Shown here piece by piece: positions 44,516 through 54,300 of a DNA stretch of 61,254 bases. The stretch spans positions 1 to 61,254 of the forward strand of contig JADFZU010000011.1 in NCBI GenBank assembly GCA_015232365.1, read 5' to 3'. The notes below the pieces were generated by a model. It saw only the letters and a list, made by a program, of their open reading frames with translations. It searched no databases and was not told where the DNA came from. A program made the position numbers and the translations under genes. Position 1 is the first letter of the stretch; each line of letters opens with the position of its first letter. Source of the stretch: Magnetococcales bacterium. Lineage in GTDB: Bacteria > Pseudomonadota > Magnetococcia > Magnetococcales > JADFYX01.

Positions 44516-46115
44516 TGCCGCCACCTTTTAAGATGATTCTTAACTTGAATGGGGCACTCTCTACCACCTCTTTTTTAGTTACTGCAAAGACATCACCCTC
44601 AAGTACCGCAGTTTTTTCCTCCTCAGCAGGCATACTCAATGGAGTTATTCCATGGACCCGTTTATCCGCCAGCAAGGTTTTCATGAAGCCTCTGACCCTA
44701 GAGAGAGCATACTCAACATCACCATTAATACCGGTCACCTCTCCCAATATGGTTCCAACCTCAAAATAGACATCTCCACCATTGGCAGCAGTTCGTGATG
44801 CAATGGCAAACCGCCCTCGACGTTGAGACTTGGGTTGGCTGGCTTTTAAAATAGCTGTTGCCTCACTACTCTCCGGCCCCTGCCAGATAAAATCATCCAA
44901 ACGCATATCGGGAAACTCTTTCAAGCCATGGCTGATCATTATCATCATTTCACGAGGAGTTTTTTTTCTCTCTTCCAGTTTTTTTACCAGCTGAACCGTC
45001 TTACGGACATCTCCAGGGTCAATCTCTGTAGGAACATTCTGAGCAACTACCTGCTTATATTGTGCATAAAGATCGTCTGCGGTAACTTTGTCCTGCTGCC
45101 ATTTCTGCATATTGTCCCAGCCAGCATAAAAATTGCTGCCGCTCATTGTTAGTCCTACCAGAGAGACTATAACAGTGGCAGCCAAAAGGGCTGACTTGAT
45201 TACCCTGGTCAGATAATAGCCCTGGCTTGCTGGTGGAGCGTAGTGGTTGCCTAAAAACTGTTTGCCTAGCAACTGAACAAACAGAGAGTCGGAAAACGGG
45301 GTCATAATCCTCCGCTTAATACCGATTTTTCTCGCAACTACATTTACCGTCATCAAACGAAATTTAAGTGTTGCCGTCTCAATGCATTTGGGCCGGACTG
45401 CATCTAACATCTCCGGGTTGGTAAATAGCACAACTTGTAGAGGGGTATCCCGTGGGATTAGACGCAAGCTACCAAGATACTCTTGGGTTTTAGATAACTC
45501 TGAGACAAACAGCTCAGAGTAAGGCTTCGGCTCTGGCTCTGGAACCGGAGCCATCCGGCTCATTTTTAGGTTGCTGCCATCAAAAAATGAAAAACGCAAG
45601 CCGCTAGAACTCTGCCAACTAACCACCAAAGTAGCCGGTGATATCGCATCAAGAGGTTTTAACAGCCGTCTGCTTAACATAGGCAGAGAGTAGATTCCGG
45701 CGAGAGAGACCTTTTTTTCGATAATAATCTGCAACCAAGGGGCGATAATATCTGGGTCGGTTATTCCTGCCAACAGAGCTATATCATCCCTGCGGCCCTT
45801 CTTTTTCTCCCGGCCCTGTACCTCAAGATAGTTATACGGCGATGATGGAAAAGCCCGGCTGGAACGACGCTGGTGCAGTGCTTTACGGTCGGTACCAAAT
45901 ACATGGGGAATGGTTTCGTTGCGGTACTCCTCCTCAATAAGGTCAACCAATATAGAGACCGGAACCTCTGGGCGTACCGAGATTACCTCGGCAAACTGTT
46001 TATGGCCATCTTCATCTGCTTTAAAATTTGTCGGAGGACCAGCAATACCACCTTTTTTCCAGGAGAAAAGAGTTAGGCGGTCTTTGGTTAGAAAAAGTAG
46101 CCGTTTTTCAAACAT
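44499..46115 (-). CDS. MshI/GspL/PilM-PilN-like assembly protein
   Basis: 538-residue protein with a cytoplasmic actin-like N-terminal part (about 1-290), one membrane helix (about 300-322, VIKSALLAATVIVSLVGLTM) and a periplasmic domain with a coiled coil and an alpha/beta fold. This is the MshI/GspL layout. No full actin phosphate motif is visible, so ATP binding is uncertain. It directly follows the platform protein gene (start 46115, mshG stop 46118) and precedes the MshJ-like gene. Confidence 0.7.
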   Translation of the reverse strand: MFEKRLLFLTKDRLTLFSWKKGGIAGPPTNFKADEDGHKQFAEVISVRPEVPVSILVDLIEEEYRNETIPHVFGTDRKALHQRRSSRAFPSSPYNYLEVQGREKKKGRRDDIALLAGITDPDIIAPWLQIIIEKKVSLAGIYSLPMLSRRLLKPLDAISPATLVVSWQSSSGLRFSFFDGSNLKMSRMAPVPEPEPKPYSELFVSELSKTQEYLGSLRLIPRDTPLQVVLFTNPEMLDAVRPKCIETATLKFRLMTVNVVARKIGIKRRIMTPFSDSLFVQLLGKQFLGNHYAPPASQGYYLTRVIKSALLAATVIVSLVGLTMSGSNFYAGWDNMQKWQQDKVTADDLYAQYKQVVAQNVPTEIDPGDVRKTVQLVKKLEERKKTPREMMIMISHGLKEFPDMRLDDFIWQGPESSEATAILKASQPKSQRRGRFAIASRTAANGGDVYFEVGTILGEVTGINGDVEYALSRVRGFMKTLLADKRVHGITPLSMPAEEEKTAVLEGDVFAVTKKEVVESAPFKLRIILKGGGNAKTR

Positions 46116-46117
46116 TG

Positions 46118-47320
46118 CTAACCTACTTTACTCATAACTTCATAGACCGGAGCAAGGACAGATAAAATGATCCATACCATCAACGCACCGACAAAAACCG
46201 TAAGAATAGGCTCAATCGCCCCTTGTAACTTCTCTACCGAATCCTTTACCTCACGGTCATAAAAATAGCGAACATTCATAAGACTTTTATCCAAAGCACC
46301 TGTTGACTCGCCAACAGCAAGCATACGTAGAACCAGGGGTGGAAAAACCATGGTCTTTTTAAAGCTGGAGGAGATGGACTCTCCGTCGCTGATCATCTCC
46401 TGAACATCTTCAATAACCTTGCTAAGAACTTTGTTGCCAACAACCTTTTCACAAACAACCAAACAGTCAAGAACTGTAATACCTGCCCCATACATCATGG
46501 AAAAAGTATTAGTAAAACGAGCCATGATGCTCTTCTCAACAATAGGGCCGAACAACCAGATATGCAGTTTAACCCAGTCAAACATATAACGTGCTGTAGA
46601 GTTGATACGAATAGCAAAAGAGATTCCAAAAAATGCAGCAATAGGTACGCCCAGAATTAATAGCCAGTATTTCAAGACAAAATCAGAAGTATTGATAAGA
46701 GCAACTGTATAAATCGGCAACTCCATACCCATCTCTTTAATAAAGCTAACCAACTGCGGAACCAAAAAAATCATCATAAAGAAGAAAATACCCAGTACAA
46801 GAACAAGTACCATGGATGGATACATCATCATCTTTTTGGTTTTTGCCGCAATCTCATCCTGCCATTTAATGGTCTCAGCCATGTTGGAAAAAATAATCTG
46901 TAGATTTCCGGTCTGCTCACCGGCTCGGATCAAACTGGTAAAAACTTCATCAAATACCTGAGGAAACTTCTCCATGGCTTGAGATAGAGCGGTTCCGGTA
47001 GAGATATCCTCAACAAGTGCCGCAACCAAAGCCTGCATCAAAGGATTATCAGAGCTATCACGGAGGTCACTTAACCCCTCAAGAAGTGGAACTCCAGACC
47101 CCAACACCTGCTCTAGGTGAAAACAGAAGGTAATCATCTCTTGTCTGGGAATTTTTTTACCAGAGATGCGAGTCGATTTTGTCGTTACCTCACCACAATT
47201 AATTAAATCCAACTCCATATTGCTTAGACGAGACTCCAAATCATCTAGATTGTTGGCATCCATACGGTTGCTAACAATCCTGCCTCTCTCGTCCATAGCC
47301 CTGAAGTTAAATCCTGGCAC
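46118..47320 (-). CDS. mshG: Type IV pilus / type II secretion platform protein (MshG/PilC/GspF)
   Basis: 400-residue inner-membrane platform protein with two GspF-type repeats (about 65-190 and 265-390) and three membrane helices. Motifs include FCFHLEQVLGSGVPLLEGL, ARFTNTFSMMYGAGITVLDCL and the conserved GE(S/Q)TG type turns GEQTGNL and GESTGAL. GTG start with GGAGC upstream, 2 bp after the ATPase stop. It transmits ATPase motion to the pilus. Confidence 0.9.
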   Translation of the reverse strand: MPGFNFRAMDERGRIVSNRMDANNLDDLESRLSNMELDLINCGEVTTKSTRISGKKIPRQEMITFCFHLEQVLGSGVPLLEGLSDLRDSSDNPLMQALVAALVEDISTGTALSQAMEKFPQVFDEVFTSLIRAGEQTGNLQIIFSNMAETIKWQDEIAAKTKKMMMYPSMVLVLVLGIFFFMMIFLVPQLVSFIKEMGMELPIYTVALINTSDFVLKYWLLILGVPIAAFFGISFAIRINSTARYMFDWVKLHIWLFGPIVEKSIMARFTNTFSMMYGAGITVLDCLVVCEKVVGNKVLSKVIEDVQEMISDGESISSSFKKTMVFPPLVLRMLAVGESTGALDKSLMNVRYFYDREVKDSVEKLQGAIEPILTVFVGALMVWIILSVLAPVYEVMSKVG

Positions 47321-47322
47321 TT

Positions 47323-49038
47323 TTAGCTCCGCTGTTTCAAACGCTGGGTAAGATCAACAACTCTAGAGACCTCGTCTAAAGAGGTCCGCCCATCCAGAAC
47401 AGACCTGATACCATCATCTGCCAAAGAGTAAAAACCAGCCTCACGAGCTGTTTTTTCCAATACCCTGAAACTTGCACCTTCACTTATCAGATCGTCAAGT
47501 TCCTCATCAATTCGTAACGCCTCTAAAAGTGCTTGTCTTCCCTTGTATCCTTGCTGCTCACAATATGTGCAGCCTTTTTTGCGGTAAATGGTAACTTGGG
47601 CTACCTCATTTTCAACATCCAAAAGTCGCCGCTCTATACTGTTGGGGCTATAAGGCTCCCGGCAGTATGTGCATAGCCGCCTGACTAGACGTTGGCCCAA
47701 AACACCAATAATATTACCAGCCAACACATCCTTAGGCACACCGATATCAATAAGTCTGGTAAGAGCTTTAATGGCGGAGTTGGAGTGGACTGTCGAGTAG
47801 ACCTGATGACCGGTCATTGCTGCTCTAAAGGCCATCTCAGCCGTCTCAGCATCACGAATCTCACCAACCAGGATCACATCTGGATCTTGTCGCATCATCG
47901 CTCTGATGCCTTCAGCAAAGCCCATTTTTGCTGCATTGTTAACTTGAGACTGGCGGATCATATTGAGAGGATACTCAACAGGATCTTCCAAAGTCATAAT
48001 GTTGATAGCTTCATCATTTATACTATCCAACATTGAATAGAGGGTGGTGGTTTTACCACTGCCAGTAGGACCGGTTACCAGAATAATCCCTTCAGGCCGG
48101 GCCATCATTAGCTGCATATTACTAAATGTCTCTTCGGTTAGATCCAACTCCTCTAACGGCACAATACCTTTTTGGCGATCGAGAATACGCAAAACAATAT
48201 TCTCACCGTAAGAGGTGTTCATACATGAGACACGAAAATCGATGGGGCGGCCAAAAGCTTGCAGGGAAATATGACCATCTTGTGGAGCACGGGTTTCAGC
48301 AATATTAAGACCGGCCAAAACCTTGACCCTGACAGTTATCATGGATTGATATTTTTTATGCAGACTGCGGATCTGGCGTAAAACACCATCAACACGGTAG
48401 CGAATTCGTAAAAAATTCTCCTCCGGCTCAAAGTGAATATCTGAAGCACCTCTTTTAACCGCATCTGAGAGTAGTGAGTCAACCAACCTAACCAGAGGCT
48501 GGCTATACTCATTACTATATGAAGACATGCTCTGCTGATCAACCTCCCCGGTCTCCATCTCTCTGATGATGCCATCAACGGAGAGTTCAAAACCAAAAAA
48601 CTGATCAATAGCTGAAGAGACCTCTGCCTCGCCAGCCAGCAGAGTGGTAATCTCTAGATCTTCCCCCAACAAGGAGCGCATCTGGTCCAACGCTACAACG
48701 TTGAAGGTGTTGGCCATAGCGACAGTCAGATGGTTTTGCGACTTATCGTAGGAGATGGGCAGCATGTGAATCCGCTTGGCAAACTCCTTGGAGACCAGCT
48801 TAACCGCCTCGCTATCCACCACCACCTTGGTCAGGTCAACACTCTTCTGCCCTAGCGCCTCACCCAACATATCCCGCATCATGCCTTCGGAGACAAACCC
48901 CAAAGAGACCAAAACTTTACCTAAGGGAATATCCTGTTTTTTCTGTTCTGTCAGTGCAATCCGCAGTTGATCTTGACTAACTATGCCTTTCTCAACCAGC
49001 AGCTCACCCAACATTACCTTTGGACGTTTCTCGCTCAT
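47323..49038 (-). CDS. mshE: Pilus extension ATPase (MshE/PilB/GspE)
   Basis: 571-residue secretion ATPase. N-terminal MshE-N domain (residues 1-70) carries two LG-x2-L repeats, LGELLVEKGIVSQDQLRIAL and LGKVLVSLGFVSEGMM. In MshE this domain binds c-di-GMP, but the conserved Arg of the RLG motif is Met or Pro here. Walker A is G323-PTGSGKT330, an Asp-box IMTLEDPVEYP, Walker B with E393, His-box HQVYSTVHSN, and a CxxC...CxxC zinc site (CTYCREPY, CTYCEQQG). It overlaps the TPR gene by 4 bp and powers pilin assembly. Confidence 0.92.
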   Translation of the reverse strand: MSEKRPKVMLGELLVEKGIVSQDQLRIALTEQKKQDIPLGKVLVSLGFVSEGMMRDMLGEALGQKSVDLTKVVVDSEAVKLVSKEFAKRIHMLPISYDKSQNHLTVAMANTFNVVALDQMRSLLGEDLEITTLLAGEAEVSSAIDQFFGFELSVDGIIREMETGEVDQQSMSSYSNEYSQPLVRLVDSLLSDAVKRGASDIHFEPEENFLRIRYRVDGVLRQIRSLHKKYQSMITVRVKVLAGLNIAETRAPQDGHISLQAFGRPIDFRVSCMNTSYGENIVLRILDRQKGIVPLEELDLTEETFSNMQLMMARPEGIILVTGPTGSGKTTTLYSMLDSINDEAINIMTLEDPVEYPLNMIRQSQVNNAAKMGFAEGIRAMMRQDPDVILVGEIRDAETAEMAFRAAMTGHQVYSTVHSNSAIKALTRLIDIGVPKDVLAGNIIGVLGQRLVRRLCTYCREPYSPNSIERRLLDVENEVAQVTIYRKKGCTYCEQQGYKGRQALLEALRIDEELDDLISEGASFRVLEKTAREAGFYSLADDGIRSVLDGRTSLDEVSRVVDLTQRLKQRS

Positions 49039-51197
49039 CTTTTATCCTGTGCTGAAATAGCTGTAGATCTCTTCTCTGCTGCCGCCATTAGCTCTGCATT
49101 CCTAAAACTTGCTAAACGTTTTTTTGCTATTGATCTGTTAAAATTTCCCGGATGTAAAGACAAAAGAGATAGTGCGGTTTGGTAATAGTTTCTAGCTATA
49201 GCAGTATGGCCTAAATGGTCCATGCTCACAGCTAAATTGAAGGCATAGTCCGGGTTGGTCTCAAAGAGTGAAAAAGCGTTGAAAAATGATTTTTGAGCAT
49301 CGCCCCAACGTTTTTGTGCTGCATAGAGACTACCAAGAACAAAGTGTAGATGGTGAGCATCCGGCTCTTTTACCAAAATAGATTTAATCTGGCTCTCCCG
49401 CTTTAGAGGCTCAACATCTGCACTTAAACCGATAAATCCGGCCACAGCTAAACTATCATTTGGATTGCTCCGCAACATATGCAGATAAAAACCAGCAGCC
49501 TCATCTTTGTTACCCAGGCGAACTGCTATGGCTGCCAACCCCATAAGGGCATCCCGGTTATGCTTATCTTGTTGCAGAACTTCACGAAACAGTTCTGATG
49601 CACTATCTACATCACCTTGATAATAGGATCTTTGTGCTTTAACCAGCATCCTGTGTGGTGTTTTTGCTGATTTAGGAGTAATCTCTGGAGCAAGATCTTG
49701 ATCAATAAAATGTTTTTTATTATCTGTAGGTTGTGACTCAAATCCACTCATAGCCTGGACCATATCACTATCTGCTGGATATTGTGTGCCTGGCTCTAAA
49801 TTTTCTTCAAGCTCCTCATCCACATCGTCTAAAATATCATCAGACGGATGTGCTACCTCTTTTTTTGCAACAACCTCCGTTTTTTTGGCAGTGACTGGAG
49901 CCTCAACAAGAGGTCTCTGCATTGCAGGCATAGATCCTCTTGGGGTAAAAACTGTTTGATCTGGCAGAAGAGCTTGATATGCAACCACACCGCCACCACA
50001 AACCGCAAAGACACCAGCCGCAATCAAAGCACGTTTTTTCCAAGCTGGACCTGGTTTTTCTATTGCCTTGAAAATGTTTTTGGCTTTGTCCTGCAACTTC
50101 TCCTGCTTGGCGGTATGCTCTTTAGAACCATATCTGGCACTATCTTCAACCTGATCTTCAGCAGCATCACCAAATCGCTTAGTTGGCTTATTCTCTTTCG
50201 GTGGAGCATCCAACAGCACTGGATTGAAAACTGCGGTCTTGTCCAAATTGCCGTCAGCACTCCAGCCATCTTCGGCTAAATCCTCCTCATCATCAGGAGC
50301 AACATCTTGTTTTTCTTGAGCTATTGGCTGGCCAGACTGTTCATTTGCAATTGGGTTGGTAGCGTCTGCATCATCATCATCTTCTTCTTCATAATTTTCT
50401 TCTTCAATAACAGAAGCAGACGGTGGTGGAGAAGATGGTGGTGGTGGAGAAGATGGTGGTGGTGGAGAAGATGGTGGTGGTGGAGCAGCTACCGGTTTGT
50501 TTGTAGCATTTTTATTTCCAGCAGTATCTTCGACTACCTCCTCAATATCAAAAGCAAGCCCTGACAACATACTGCCGCCACTGGATGCCGGCTCTTCGAC
50601 TACCTCATCCATTTCAAAGGCAAGCCCTGACAACATGCTGCCGCCACTGGATGCCGGCTCTGGCACTCTGGCTGCTTCTGGCTGTAAAACATCATCCATT
50701 TCAAAAGATAAACCTGATGATAAGCTACCACTATTGTCTGCTGACTCTGACTCCATGGCAGGCACAGACTCTTCCATCTCAAATGACAAACCAGATGAGG
50801 CACTATCGCTAATGTCTGCGAGTTCCAGCTCTGGGGCTTGGGATATGGGTGCTTCTGGTTCTACAGCATCATCCATTTCAAATGCCAAACCAGACATCGT
50901 ATCACCACCACTAGCTACAGGTTCTGAAGCGGTGGCTGGTGGAGTAATTTCAACTGGTTCAAACTCAAAAGTCTCTAATTCAGAGTGGTCAACAACCCTC
51001 TTTTTAGGTTCCGGGATTTCCATCCCACCACCAGGCTCAAACTCCAGACTCATATCATCAGGAGGAGAGGAAAAACCGCTACCGGAATCAACTACTGCAA
51101 CTTCATCTTTTGATGGAGCCACAACATTACGTTTTTTACCTTTATTTTTTTTCCTATCTTGCTCTACAGATTCCAGAGCTTTTAACAGCATACTCAT
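49035..51197 (-). CDS. MshN-like TPR protein with FEMD repeats
   Basis: 720 residues. N-terminal 400 residues are acidic and low complexity: five copies of a (S)GLxFEMD-type motif (SGLAFEMDDAV, SGLSFEMEESV, SGLSFEMDDVL, SGLAFEMDEVV, SGLAFDIEEVV), then a repeated PPPPSS run and Glu/Asp clusters. A membrane helix lies near 393-410, and a C-terminal periplasmic TPR domain follows (about 500-690, RSYYQGDVDSASELFREVLQQDKHNRDALMGLAAIA). Position and TPR tail match MshN, but the N-terminal repeats are unlike it. Strong GGAGGAAG start. Likely anchors or recruits partners. Confidence 0.7.
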   Translation of the reverse strand: MSMLLKALESVEQDRKKNKGKKRNVVAPSKDEVAVVDSGSGFSSPPDDMSLEFEPGGGMEIPEPKKRVVDHSELETFEFEPVEITPPATASEPVASGGDTMSGLAFEMDDAVEPEAPISQAPELELADISDSASSGLSFEMEESVPAMESESADNSGSLSSGLSFEMDDVLQPEAARVPEPASSGGSMLSGLAFEMDEVVEEPASSGGSMLSGLAFDIEEVVEDTAGNKNATNKPVAAPPPPSSPPPPSSPPPPSSPPPSASVIEEENYEEEDDDDADATNPIANEQSGQPIAQEKQDVAPDDEEDLAEDGWSADGNLDKTAVFNPVLLDAPPKENKPTKRFGDAAEDQVEDSARYGSKEHTAKQEKLQDKAKNIFKAIEKPGPAWKKRALIAAGVFAVCGGGVVAYQALLPDQTVFTPRGSMPAMQRPLVEAPVTAKKTEVVAKKEVAHPSDDILDDVDEELEENLEPGTQYPADSDMVQAMSGFESQPTDNKKHFIDQDLAPEITPKSAKTPHRMLVKAQRSYYQGDVDSASELFREVLQQDKHNRDALMGLAAIAVRLGNKDEAAGFYLHMLRSNPNDSLAVAGFIGLSADVEPLKRESQIKSILVKEPDAHHLHFVLGSLYAAQKRWGDAQKSFFNAFSLFETNPDYAFNLAVSMDHLGHTAIARNYYQTALSLLSLHPGNFNRSIAKKRLASFRNAELMAAAEKRSTAISAQDKR

Positions 51198-51342
51198 GGC
51201 CGCTTCCTCCAGAAAAACATAGCATTTGTATGCTTGCTATTGGCTATATTCATTTTATTACTCTGATTTAGCTTGGATTTGGCAGAACCAAGCTTTAGCA
51301 CATCTCTTTTATTGTAGCAGAAAATTGCTCTATTAGAAAAAA

Positions 51343-54300
51343 TCACTGTTTTTCTGCCCCTTGAGCTACCGGCTCCTCTTGTAGCGGTGATGGCACGACT
51401 ACTGCCTCCTCTTCCAAAGGAGAAGGCGGTGCACTCTTTTTTCCAAATTTTGGCATGCTGATATTTTTCAGCAAACCAGACTCCATTCCATCCAAAACCA
51501 CTCGTACAGTATCGGCTTTTAACCAGCCAAAACCGCCAAGCCCCAATATTCTGGCAACCTCAAGCTGTTCTTTTTCGTTCAACGGACCTTTCTTTGAACC
51601 AAACAGAGCAGTAGCTATCCTGATTCTGAGAGGCAATTGCCGGGGGTTAAGCCCTTTATTACGCCGTTTTAAAAATGGGGTGAGTAGTGGCAGCACATTT
51701 TTATCCCACTCCTGGGGTTTTTTCTCCTGGTATTGCCAATCCATAACCCAAAGTTTCAGGCTATGATCAACACTGCCTGAGAGAACAAAACGTCCAGATC
51801 TGCTAAAAGATACAGAGTGAACAGGTTTTACATGCCCGGTAAATACACGCAGACATTCACCACTCTCCACATCCCAAACCCGTACCGTATGGTCATCACC
51901 GCCAGATACAGCATAACGGTTATCCCCACTTAATTTACCAGAACGAACAAAACCGTTATGGCCTTTAAGCTCTTGCAAAACCCGGCCGGTTTTAACACTC
52001 CAGAAAATCAGTGTGCTATCAGCAGAAGCAGAGAGAGCATACTCACCGTCAAGACTATAACAGACTGAGAAAACCTGGCTAGAGTGGCCTTTAAAGGTCC
52101 GTATTGCTTTGGGTTTGGCAATATTCCAAAGTTTGAGAACCCCATCTTCACCTGCTGATAAAAAGTGGCTCTCATCAGGGCTTATAGATAGAGCTATAAC
52201 CTGACCTTGATGCCCCTTATATACCTTTTCACACTGACCAGTAGCAGCATTCCAAAAGCGCAGCGATTCATCTGCCGATGCAGAGAGGAGGTAGTGACCA
52301 CTGCGAAACAGTGCAACGTCTCTAACCTTCATGGTGTGGCCCTCAAAAGAGCCTACCTTATTGCCGGTCTCAACCTCCCAAAGATGGATAAGGTTATCAC
52401 CACCACCAGAGAGAACTCGACTTCCATCATGGCTTACACTTATTGCTTCAACAGGTCCGCCATGTGCCTGAATACGCCGGACCAGCTTCTCATCATCAAC
52501 TCCCCAGATAGTCAGTTCACCACTGTGGTCACCAGCTATCAACCAGTGGTCGTCTGGGTGAAAAGCCGTAGAGGAAATTGTTGCTGAATGCTCCTGCCAT
52601 GAGGTACTCTCCCAACCGCCCAAAAACTGTTCACGGGGCAGAAACATACTGATATTATCCAATACAGCCATTGCAGCATCGCCACGACTAAACCCCTCTT
52701 GGGATCTGGCTTTATAAACCGCATGTAGTGCAGAAATTGCATTGCGTTTGGCAAGAAACTCCCGAGCCTCTTCCAGATGTTTTTCATAAGCTGCTGAAGC
52801 CTTGAACGCCTTTTCACTGGCAGTAATTTGTGAAAGTGACAATGGAGCCTGCCAATGGTAGCTGTTGGCATTTAGCTGTGCCCAACGCAAAATCCGGTCT
52901 TTACCACCATAGATGACGTACCGCCCAGAGCTACTAAAACCCACCCCTAAAATCGGCCCTGCTGCATTTTGGAAGGTAAATAGTGAACGGCCATTCTCCA
53001 CGTTCCATAGACGAACGCTATTATCCTTGGAAAATGCTGCTCCAGATACTGAAACCGCATAACGTCCATCCTCAGTCATTCCCAGATCGTTAACCGAGGC
53101 GGTATGGCCAATAAATTTCCTTATACACTCACCGGTTTCCAAATCCCATAACCTGACAACTGCATCTTCACCAGCACTTAAAGCCCGTTTGCCGTCAGCA
53201 CAGAAATGGACAGCCCAGATCGGTTTTTCATGGCCGGTCATGGTTTTTATGCAGGAGCGACTCTCAACATCCCAAAGCCTTACAGTGTTGTCGCTGGAAA
53301 ACTGTGAACCAGAAACTGAAATAACCTGGGTTTGATCTGGACTAAATGCCAGATCATTGATCGGTCCGGTGTGGCCCTGGAAGGTAACCAACTCCCTGCC
53401 AGACTTTACATCCCAGAGTTTGAGAACATTATCACTACCGCCGGATAGAGCCAGACTACCATCACTGCTGACAGCAACTGCCTCAACTGCTTTTATATGG
53501 CCCTTTAATACCCTTAAACATTTTCCGGTCTCCACATCCCATAATCTGGAAGATTGATCTTCACTGCCAGAAATTGCCACCAGTCCGTTTGCACTGATAG
53601 CCACATCATGGACCCTGGCTTCATGCCCCTCCAGGGTGTGAAGCAACTCCCGGTTGACAAGGCTCCAGATTCTAACAGTTTTATCAGAGCTGCCAGAGAC
53701 AGCTAATTTACCATCCGGGGTCATCCGCACAGAGCTGACAGTGCCTTTATGACCACTAAAATCACCAAGAACCCGTCGGGATTTTTTTTGTAGATAACGG
53801 GCTGCCACTGCCACATCACGGACGGCATCGCTTTCGGCATCTTCTGGTGAGACACCTTTAAGAACATCAAAAACTGCTTTGGAGTCACCACGCTCAAGAT
53901 GGGTAAGGGCCAGCAGATAACGGGCTGTCCACTCCCCGCCCATAGAGTTTAAACTCTCCTCCATACGCTCAACAAAGGCCAGATCATCCGGCTCTCTCGC
54001 CTGCCGCCATTTGATCAATCCCTGGTTGAATGTAGTCTCAGCATGGTTGGGGTGTCTGAGCAGAGCCTCATCCCACAAACGGTCTGCATCGTCAAAGCGG
54101 GAGAGATCGATAAAAGAGACAGCACGATTGTTAAAACTCTCCGCACTGGCTTTACCAGACTTGGGAACTGGCCTTGGATACGGGTAGCCGACACAATCTT
54201 CATATATGGCCAACATCCGTTCAGCAATTACATGCATACTAGCCGGACGCTGTTTTGGATCGTTGATAAAACACTCATCAAGCAGGTCTGCCAACGCTTC

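Noticed and set aside
50307-50564. Trp-rich plus-strand ORF (RRWWWW repeats)
   Set aside because: Reverse translation of the PPPPSS repeat of the MshN-like gene; an artefact of the low-complexity DNA.
51271-51295. AGCTTGG/CCAAGCT hairpin upstream of the MshN-like/kinase boundary
   Set aside because: 7-bp stem with an 11-base loop and no U-tract; it lies where the operon should continue.
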